Of a stretch of 12,482 nucleotides of DNA, positions 6,550-12,482 are shown piece after piece. The translations under genes and the position numbers were made by a program. Location: positions 1 to 12,482 of the forward strand of contig CALPQG020000029.1 of the NCBI GenBank assembly GCA_943325655.2. Direction: 5' to 3'. Under the pieces are notes generated by a model. The model had not been told where the DNA came from. It saw only the letters and a program-made list of their open reading frames with translations, and did no database searches. This stretch comes from Bifidobacterium breve (GTDB taxonomy: Bacteria; Bacteroidota; Bacteroidia; Cytophagales; UBA9547). Position 1 is the stretch's first letter; each line of letters begins with the position of its first letter.

Positions 6550-6557
6550 CAAAATTA
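6550..6557 (-). promoter_or_regulatory. Probable lepA promoter, -7 box
   Basis: On the minus strand this reads TAATTTTG, a full match to the Bacteroidota primary-sigma -7 consensus TAnnTTTG. It lies 21 bp upstream of the lepA ATG, which predicts a short leader of roughly 15 nt. No clear TTTG -33 element is visible at the usual distance. Confidence 0.5.
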
Positions 6558-6588
6558 ACAATTATCCCTTTATTATATACATTTTATG

Positions 6589-6617
6589 TTGTTATATTCA
6601 TCCAATTATTAACATTG
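6589..6617 (+). promoter_or_regulatory. Possible promoter of the patatin-DUF5686 pair
   Basis: A TTG (6589-6591) is followed after 18 bp by TAACATTG (6610-6617). The second element matches five of the six fixed positions of the Bacteroidota -7 box TAnnTTTG. The implied start site is about 20 nt before the ATG at 6644. It shares a 115-bp divergent region with the lepA promoter. Confidence 0.35.
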
Positions 6618-6643
6618 TGTCGTACAAAGCGTAAAATCAATTT

Positions 6644-8908
6644 ATGCAATTCCTAGAAAAAATATATTTTTCCTTCCCAGTTCAGCTCATGATTACCCAT
6701 TTCAAGAAGAATCAGATGATTCTTTTTATTTGGGTGTTTTTGTTTGGACTTATCAATCAACTCATTGGAAAATCAATGGGAATACAATACCTGTTTTTAG
6801 ATGCCGAATATTTAGACGAAGTAAATTTCATCAGCTTTTTCATTGTAGGGGTTTCGCTTGGTGGATTTACCATGGCTTACCATATTACTTGTTTTATTCT
6901 TGACAGTTATAATTTCCCTTTTTTAGGTTCAGTAGACAAACCGATGGGAAAATATTTTCACAACAATGCAGTAATTCCAATGGTATTCATGATCAACTAT
7001 TGCATCAATATCATTAGTTTTCAATTGAATAAAGGTTTACAAAACCATCTCGATATTTTTTATGATATCCTTGGCTTGTGCATTGGCTTTACCATTATCC
7101 ACCTGGTGTTGTTCCAATATTTTAAATACACCAACAAAGATGTGTTTAAAGACTTTGCTTCTAACCTTGAAAACACGCTGAAACAAAGTAATTTCAACCG
7201 ATTATCGATAGTAAATAAACATGGATTTTCTAAAAAGTTTTCTGCCCGGGTCGACAATTATTTCAAATTTCCATTCTGTAATTATAGTGTGAACCATGAT
7301 GCGCCCATCAACAAAAAATTATTGTCCCAAATATTTGATCAAAATCACTTAAACGCCTCTTTTTTACAACTTTTTGCCATTGTGATTATCATTTCCATGG
7401 GCATTTTTAGTGATTGGAAAATTTTCCAATTGCCCGCTGCAGCAAGTGTGACTTTATTGGTCGCCATGTTTACCATGTTTATGGGCGCACTCACTTACTG
7501 GTTCAGAGACTGGTCTGTCACATTTATCATCGTATTGGTATTGTTTCTAAATTATTTTACCAAGCAGAATTTCATTTCTTCAACCTACGAAGCATTTGGT
7601 ATCAACTACAATTCAAAGCTTGCAAAATATGATTTAAACACCTTAAACAAGTTGACTTCCAAGGCCAATTACCACAAGGATTCCTTGGAAACCATTGAAA
7701 TACTCAACAACTGGAGGAACAAATTCCCAAAAGCCAAAAAGCCAAAAATGTTGTTTGTATGTACCAGTGGAGGTGGCCAAAGAGCAGCATCCTGGACAGT
7801 AAACACCTTGCAAACATTGGATAGTGCCACCAACAATCAGGTAACGGAACACACACAATTTATCAGTGGCGCTTCAGGAGGATTAATTGGAGCATCTTAT
7901 TACAGAGAATTGTACCTGCAACAAAAACAAGGTAAAATTGAGAATGCACAAGACCGTAAATATTTCATCAACATCACCAAAGATGTACTTAATCCAGTAA
8001 TTTTCAGCCTTGTAGTAAATGACATCTTCTTAAGGTACCAAACCTTCAATGATGGAAAATATGTACATCCCAAAGACCGTGGCTATGCTTTCGAAAAACA
8101 CATGAATGAAAACCTGGGACACATGATGCAAAAAACAATTGCTGCTTATAAAGAGCCGGAACAAAAAGCACAAATTCCGATGATGATTATTTCGCCGATG
8201 ATTACCAACGATGGCAGAAAACTCATCATTTCTCCCCAACACATGTCCTATATGTGTACCTCAACGCCTAAAATAAAAAAATCACTTTCACAAAGAATAA
8301 AAGGAATTGAGTTCAATAGGTTTTTCAAAGAACAAGATGCTGACAATTTGAACTTCATGAGCGCCTTGAGAATGAGCGCAACATTCCCGTACATTATGCC
8401 CAATGTACACCTGCCAAGTGAACCAGCGATGGAAATTATGGATGCTGGAATTGCCGATAATTTTGGAATTACGAATGCCGTTAAATTCATGTATGTATTC
8501 AAAGACTGGATCAGTCAAAACACTGAAGGTGTTGTATTTGTGTGTTTGAGAGATTCTGAAAAAGAACTTGAAATAGAAAAAACACCAGGGATGTCCATTA
8601 TTGAAAAAGCATTCAATCCTATTGGCAATATATTCAGCAGTTGGGATTTTTTGCAAGACATCAACAATGACAATTTTATTGACTTTTCTCATAGTTGGTT
8701 CAAAGGAAATGTTGATGTGGTAGAATTTAAATATTTACCCGAAGCCAAGTTTAATGAAGCCGGTCAACATATTGAAAATGCGAGTTCCAAAGAAAGGGCT
8801 TCACTCAGCTGGCATTTGACAAACAAAGAAAAAGAAAGTATTAGAAATACCATTTACCAACGTGAAAACATAGACGCACTTAAAAAAATCAAAAAAATAT
8901 TAGAATAA
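6644..8908 (+). CDS. Polytopic membrane protein with C-terminal patatin-like phospholipase domain
   Basis: This 754-residue protein joins a membrane N-terminus to a patatin-like acyl hydrolase. Hydrophobic segments lie near residues 25-42, 62-88, 110-127, 140-160, 241-257, 266-286 and 291-305, suggesting about seven helices in the inner membrane. Residues about 366-620 carry the lipase signature: SGGGQRA (375-381) as oxyanion loop, GASGG (409-413) with nucleophile S411, and DAGIADN (600-606) with D600 as the second member of the Ser-Asp dyad. Known patatins release fatty acids from membrane lipids; this one's substrate is unknown. A soluble tail of about 130 residues follows. The helix count is even-or-odd uncertain, so which side the lipase faces is unclear. 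The DUF5686 gene begins 40 bp downstream in the same direction, so the two are probably co-transcribed. Confidence 0.87.
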   Translation: MQFLEKIYFSFPVQLMITHFKKNQMILFIWVFLFGLINQLIGKSMGIQYLFLDAEYLDEVNFISFFIVGVSLGGFTMAYHITCFILDSYNFPFLGSVDKPMGKYFHNNAVIPMVFMINYCINIISFQLNKGLQNHLDIFYDILGLCIGFTIIHLVLFQYFKYTNKDVFKDFASNLENTLKQSNFNRLSIVNKHGFSKKFSARVDNYFKFPFCNYSVNHDAPINKKLLSQIFDQNHLNASFLQLFAIVIIISMGIFSDWKIFQLPAAASVTLLVAMFTMFMGALTYWFRDWSVTFIIVLVLFLNYFTKQNFISSTYEAFGINYNSKLAKYDLNTLNKLTSKANYHKDSLETIEILNNWRNKFPKAKKPKMLFVCTSGGGQRAASWTVNTLQTLDSATNNQVTEHTQFISGASGGLIGASYYRELYLQQKQGKIENAQDRKYFINITKDVLNPVIFSLVVNDIFLRYQTFNDGKYVHPKDRGYAFEKHMNENLGHMMQKTIAAYKEPEQKAQIPMMIISPMITNDGRKLIISPQHMSYMCTSTPKIKKSLSQRIKGIEFNRFFKEQDADNLNFMSALRMSATFPYIMPNVHLPSEPAMEIMDAGIADNFGITNAVKFMYVFKDWISQNTEGVVFVCLRDSEKELEIEKTPGMSIIEKAFNPIGNIFSSWDFLQDINNDNFIDFSHSWFKGNVDVVEFKYLPEAKFNEAGQHIENASSKERASLSWHLTNKEKESIRNTIYQRENIDALKKIKKILE

Positions 8909-8929
8909 TAGCAAATGTCCCCTTGCTAT
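8908..8929 (+). other. Short hairpin and CCCCTTG direct repeat in the patatin-DUF5686 gap
   Basis: ATAGCAA (8908-8914) and TTGCTAT (8923-8929) form a 7-bp stem with an 8-nt loop right at the patatin stop codon. No T-run follows, so it is not a standard terminator. CCCCTTG occurs at 8919-8925 and again at 8942-8948, directly before the next ATG. TAATTTAG at 8934-8941 resembles a -7 box (five of six fixed positions), but it would leave almost no leader. An mRNA-stability or partial-attenuation role is possible but unproven. Confidence 0.4.
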
Positions 8930-8948
8930 CTTGTAATTTAGCCCCTTG

Positions 8949-11390
8949 ATGAAACGGTGTTTTTTTTTCTTACTGGTCTTTATTTATGCACAATATGCGG
9001 TAGCACAAAATGCTATGACTATTGAGGTTAAAGGCTCCATTATAGAATCAGTCAAAAAAAATGCTTTGCCATTTACCCACATCCTTATCAACGATGGGGC
9101 ACACCATTTTTTAGCAGATATCGATGGAAACTTTCAGTTTACCATTGACCCAAGTACGGTAACTTCCATTACCTTCAAACAACCCATGTACAGAAGTTTT
9201 CAGGTAGTCAAACACCTTGATTCGCTGTTAGCAATTAACCCTTTTTTTGAAGTCATTTTACATCCCAAAGAACTTCACCTAGGCATAGATTCCACCACTA
9301 CAGGTGCACAAAAAATCATTACCAAGGTCATTGAAAAAGCGAACGATCACAACCCTGAAATCAACAACAGCTATTCCTGTACAGGTTATAGCAAAATGGT
9401 ACTGACCAGTAAAGAAAAAGATGCCACGCAAACCATCTTTGATTATTTATACAAATACCTTTTTAAGATCAAACAAAAAACAAGGATTGACGAACATCAT
9501 ATTTTTTTGCTAGAAACCATATCAGAAAAACAATTTATTGACAAATATCATCAAAAAGAATTGGTGACGTCCACAAAGATTTCAGGCATACAAGATCCTT
9601 CTTTATTATTGGCGGCAACAAACTCAGAAAACTTTACCATTTATGAAAAATTCATCAAAATTGCTGGTAGTCAATACATCAACCCAATGAACAAAAATAC
9701 ATTTAGAAGATATAATTTTGAAATCATAGACACCATTCCGGAAGCCCAAAGCAATGACACCCTATTATTAATAAAGTTTTCACAAAAAGGAACCAAAAAT
9801 TTTAAAGGACTAAAAGGTTTTCTTTATGTCAGTAAGCAAGATTTTGCAGTTAAATATTTCACTGCATCGCCGATGCTTCACTCCTCTTTTGAAAAAAAAA
9901 TTTACCAATCGTATGGAAAGTTAAGCAATGGAAAATGGTTTCCGTTACAAACCAATTCCTTCTTAAGTTTCGGAAAATTTGGAAGTTCTAAAGGCGAATT
10001 GTTTTTATGTTCCAAAAAAATCAATACAAATATCCTCATCAATAAAAACCTAGGAAAACAATATTTCAATGAATACATTTTTGAATACCATCCAGGGTAC
10101 AACATTGACAACGAATCGTATTGGAAAGAAAACAGGATGGATTATTTATCTCAAAAAGACATCAATACCTACACATTATATGACTCCATAGGAAAACGTC
10201 AATACCTGGACAAATTCATTGACATTGGTCATAAATTATATTATGGCAAATTTCCTTTAAACAAAGTCAATATTGACCTCAACCGTATATTTTCATTCAA
10301 CGATTACGAAAAATTCCGAACAGGATTTGGTTTTCATACCAACGAAAAAATGTTCAAAAGTTTTATTACAGGGGCCTACTTTGGCTATGGAACCCGCGAT
10401 GAAAGATTCAAATATGGTGGCGATTTCAGTATTATTTTAAACAAAGAAAAAGACTTTATGGTAAACCTAAAATACAGTAAAGACCTCTCCGAATCCGGTG
10501 CTACCAACTGGGTATTTAACGAATACCTGTACTCTACCGAAAGACTTAGAAAATACCGGGTACTCATCAAAGACTGGGAAACAAGGACTGAAGCCAACTT
10601 TCAAGTGCATCCAGTAAAATATTTAAACATACAATATGGTTTTGCACAATCTCAAAAAACAAGTACCTATAATTATGCATTCGATGGTACCCATAAAAAT
10701 ACATTCAACTTTTTGGAAAACACCATAGGTTTAAGGTATGCTTATAGGGAACAATTTGTAAAAACGGAACTCAGTAAAGTTTCTAAAGGAAGCAATTACC
10801 CCATCATCTATTTTAATTTCACCAAATCATTTGCAACCTCAAACCAATTGGGAGAGTTTGAATACAACAAATATGACCTTAGGATAGACAAAATTTTCAA
10901 TACACTCAATTTTGGACATTCTACCCTACAGTTAAAAATGGGTTATATAGACAACAGTAAAATTCCATACATGAACATTTACAACATGAGTGGTAGCAAT
11001 AACAATGACGTTACTTTATTGGCGCACAACAGTTTTATGACCATGGGATACAATGAATTTGCGGCAAACCGCTTTGTCAACATTTTTTATACCCATAACT
11101 TTGGCAGGTTTTACGCAAGGGACCGGTTCTTCAATCCTGAAATTGAGTTTATTACGAACATGGGTTGGGGTGCATTAAAACACCAGGAAATCCATCAGGG
11201 AATAGCACTCAAAACTATGGAAAAAGGATTTTATGAAACAGGATTGAACATGAATAACATTTTAAATTTAAACCTTGTAGGCTTAAATATAGGTTTGGGG
11301 GTAGGCTTTTTTTACCGCATGGGACCTTATGCCTTTCACCAACAAAGTCAAAACCTGATCAGTAAGATTACAACTAATTTTTACTTCTAG
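8949..11390 (+). CDS. DUF5686 outer-membrane protein with carboxypeptidase-regulatory-like domain
   Basis: This 813-residue protein has a Sec signal peptide (about residues 1-20, ending AVAQ). Residues about 24-110 form a carboxypeptidase-regulatory-like beta-sandwich; VKGSIIES, LPFTHILI and DIDGNFQF are typical of the fold. The rest resembles the DUF5686 family: AQKIITKVIEKANDHNPEIN, then an aromatic-rich middle, then many alternating strands ending in a terminal Phe (NFYF), as expected for an outer-membrane barrel. This layout resembles a TonB-dependent receptor without a recognised plug, and no function is established for the family. The start is ATG at 8949; the TTG just before it is less likely. 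The gene follows the patatin gene by 40 bp and converges with tetR at a 12-bp gap that contains no visible terminator. Confidence 0.83.
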   Translation: MKRCFFFLLVFIYAQYAVAQNAMTIEVKGSIIESVKKNALPFTHILINDGAHHFLADIDGNFQFTIDPSTVTSITFKQPMYRSFQVVKHLDSLLAINPFFEVILHPKELHLGIDSTTTGAQKIITKVIEKANDHNPEINNSYSCTGYSKMVLTSKEKDATQTIFDYLYKYLFKIKQKTRIDEHHIFLLETISEKQFIDKYHQKELVTSTKISGIQDPSLLLAATNSENFTIYEKFIKIAGSQYINPMNKNTFRRYNFEIIDTIPEAQSNDTLLLIKFSQKGTKNFKGLKGFLYVSKQDFAVKYFTASPMLHSSFEKKIYQSYGKLSNGKWFPLQTNSFLSFGKFGSSKGELFLCSKKINTNILINKNLGKQYFNEYIFEYHPGYNIDNESYWKENRMDYLSQKDINTYTLYDSIGKRQYLDKFIDIGHKLYYGKFPLNKVNIDLNRIFSFNDYEKFRTGFGFHTNEKMFKSFITGAYFGYGTRDERFKYGGDFSIILNKEKDFMVNLKYSKDLSESGATNWVFNEYLYSTERLRKYRVLIKDWETRTEANFQVHPVKYLNIQYGFAQSQKTSTYNYAFDGTHKNTFNFLENTIGLRYAYREQFVKTELSKVSKGSNYPIIYFNFTKSFATSNQLGEFEYNKYDLRIDKIFNTLNFGHSTLQLKMGYIDNSKIPYMNIYNMSGSNNNDVTLLAHNSFMTMGYNEFAANRFVNIFYTHNFGRFYARDRFFNPEIEFITNMGWGALKHQEIHQGIALKTMEKGFYETGLNMNNILNLNLVGLNIGLGVGFFYRMGPYAFHQQSQNLISKITTNFYF

Positions 11391-11402
11391 CGAGCCGTTG
11401 AT

Positions 11403-12077
11403 TTATTTAACTGCATTCAAAATTAAGTGTAGTAAATACGCTTTAATTTTACTGTCCTCTATATTCTCTTCTTTCTCGGCCAATGAAGGCAGATTTTCTT
11501 CAAAAAAGTACAAGTTCCTCGACATCAGCAACACCGTTGAACTTAAGTTTTTTTCAAATGCATATTGAGGATTTAATTCTAGAATAATCTTACTAATTCT
11601 TTTACTCAAATCTTTATACGGTTTAAAAAATTCAGATTCATTGTATCTTTTTACTTGGTGATTTAAATAAGATTTAGATGCTTCTTTGATTACCAACATT
11701 TGTAAAACTTTTTTATCTACATCAATTCCTCCGGCTGTATTTTCAATATTTCTCAATAACAACACATCTAATACAATCTCAATTTTTTTATAAGGATCAG
11801 TAATATTATTTGTTTTATATACAATCAAATACTCTAACCATTGCCAATACCAACTTAATACGTACAACAAAAACATCTGTTTATTTTCAAAATAGCGGTA
11901 AATACTGGCTTCTGTGGTTTTCATTTCTAATGCCAACTTCTTAAAAGTAAAATCTTCAATACCAATACTTTCAATCATCAATATCCCCTCTACAATAATC
12001 TTCCTCCCTAATTCAGAATTTTTTGGTTCTCTTAAGTACAATTTTTCATTGATTTTAATGTCTACTCCCCAATTCAT
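11403..12077 (-). CDS. TetR/AcrR-family transcriptional regulator
   Basis: This 224-residue protein has an N-terminal TetR-type helix-turn-helix at about residues 22-68. FTFKKLALEMKTTEASIYRYF (43-63) is split by the usual turn, and ENKQMFLLYVL follows as helix 4. The C-terminal part is helical and variable and does not indicate a ligand. TetR regulators usually repress a divergent gene and their own gene. Here the divergent neighbour is an exported carbonic anhydrase 137 bp away, and the gap holds inverted repeats that could be operators. The 3' end converges on the DUF5686 gene. The extension of about 20 residues before helix 1 is normal. Regulation of the carbonic anhydrase is inference from position. 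Confidence 0.9.
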   Translation of the reverse strand: MNWGVDIKINEKLYLREPKNSELGRKIIVEGILMIESIGIEDFTFKKLALEMKTTEASIYRYFENKQMFLLYVLSWYWQWLEYLIVYKTNNITDPYKKIEIVLDVLLLRNIENTAGGIDVDKKVLQMLVIKEASKSYLNHQVKRYNESEFFKPYKDLSKRISKIILELNPQYAFEKNLSSTVLLMSRNLYFFEENLPSLAEKEENIEDSKIKAYLLHLILNAVK

Positions 12078-12116
12078 AGTACAACTTAAATGTATAGCTA
12101 AAATTATTTAATTGTA

Positions 12117-12177
12117 AATGTAATAAAAATATTTAAAATAGTTTTATTATTAAATATAATAGCATTACTATTACATT
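12117..12177. promoter_or_regulatory. Nested palindromes in the divergent tetR-carbonic anhydrase gap
   Basis: Three inverted repeats are visible: AATGTAATA (12117-12125) with TATTACATT (12169-12177); ATTAT-TAAAT-ATAAT (12146-12160); and TAATAG-CATTA-CTATTA (12157-12173). The last has the size and symmetry of a TetR-type operator, and CTATTAC recurs at 12204-12210, next to the downstream start codon. The gap is very A/T-rich, so some symmetry is expected by chance. Confidence 0.4.
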
Positions 12178-12214
12178 GTTATTAAAAGCAAACAATATAA
12201 ACACTATTACTATC

Positions 12215-12482
12215 ATGAAAAAATTATTCAAAAAAGCTTATTAGTAGCCCTACTTTCTGTACCACTATTATCAAATGCGCAAAACAATAACAAGGTAGAA
12301 AGTGCTACTAGTTTTCCAAACACAAATGAAGTAATTAAACTTCTCAAAGAAGGAAACCAAAGATTTGTAAAGGGTAAAAGTATACGACCAAACCAAGATT
12401 TGGAAAGAATAAAAAAAGTAGCCGAAGGGCAAAACCCATTTGCAATTATTGTGGGCTGTTCAGATTCTAGGGTACCGAATGA
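12215..12482 (+). CDS. Exported beta-class carbonic anhydrase, 5' part, with an apparent frameshift in the signal peptide
   Basis: This gene runs off the window. The enzyme frame reads NEVIKLLKEGNQRFVKGK and later NPFAIIVGCSDSRVPN. CSDSR is the beta-carbonic anhydrase motif, with the zinc Cys and the Asp-Arg dyad. The family hydrates CO2 to bicarbonate. The only ATG (12215-12217) is in another frame and meets TAG after nine codons (MKKLFKKAY). The enzyme frame is open from 12163 but has no ATG, GTG or TTG. One extra A in either A6 run (12218-12223 or 12230-12235) would join MKKLFKK to SLLVALLSVPLLSNAQ, a normal Sec signal peptide. In the sequence as given, expression needs a -1 shift or a non-canonical start. 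The cause may be an assembly indel, slipped-strand variation or recoding. A TetR gene is divergent. Confidence 0.8.

Noticed and set aside
11391..11402. Terminator between the convergent DUF5686 and tetR genes
   Set aside because: The gap is only 12 bp and shows no inverted repeat or T-run.
12229..12236. dnaX-type A-AAA-AAG slippery heptamer for programmed -1 frameshifting in the carbonic anhydrase
   Set aside because: The heptamer is present as letters, but the zero frame reads AAA AAA G, not the required phase for tandem slippage. Single-tRNA or polymerase slippage remains possible, so only the classical form is rejected.

Overview
This looks like a chromosomal segment of a low-GC Bacteroidota (Bacteroidetes) bacterium. 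The evidence is the gene content: an OmpA/TPR/PD40 envelope protein with PorE-like architecture, a DUF5686 outer-membrane barrel protein with a carboxypeptidase-regulatory-like plug, exported proteins whose signal peptides end in AQ, A/T-rich codon use, few recognisable Shine-Dalgarno sites, and a TAnnTTTG-type -7 promoter box upstream of lepA. I cannot place it at genus level.

Left block (1-6528, all on the minus strand; transcription order lepA, folD, zeta-type kinase, small partner ORF, queE, ompA-like). These are mostly housekeeping genes: elongation factor 4 (lepA), FolD of one-carbon metabolism, QueE of 7-deazaguanine (queuosine) synthesis, and an OmpA-domain envelope protein. Between folD and queE sits a two-gene module that looks like toxin-antitoxin. 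It consists of a zeta-type P-loop kinase and, overlapping its 3' end by 11 nt, a 53-codon ORF. A long hairpin (2938-2980) follows the module. Right block: a polytopic patatin-like lipase and a DUF5686 outer-membrane protein form a plus-strand pair (6644-11390). A TetR/AcrR regulator converges on that pair from the minus strand, 12 bp away. The regulator is divergent from an exported beta-carbonic anhydrase that is cut by the window end.

The most striking non-coding signal is a set of degenerate arrays with a strict 7-bp period at the edges of the left-block genes. They lie at the 3' ends of the ompA-like gene, queE, folD and lepA, at the 5' end of the ompA-like gene, and inside the first codons of queE. 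All can be read as variants of one heptamer, roughly YAYYYWR (CACTCAA, CATTCAA, TACTTTG, TACCTAA, TACYCTG). Every array is oriented so that the heptamer reads from the gap into the gene, so two arrays in one gap form an inverted pair. The zeta module lies between the two arms of one such pair. At the left edge, array copies bound a 97-bp tandem duplication. No array is seen in the right block.

The carbonic anhydrase signal-peptide region is out of frame with the enzyme. One extra A in either of two A6 runs would restore a complete signal peptide. This could be an assembly error, slipped-strand variation or translational/transcriptional slippage. No rRNA, tRNA, insertion sequence or CRISPR array was recognised, and no gene-free stretch exceeds 300 bp.
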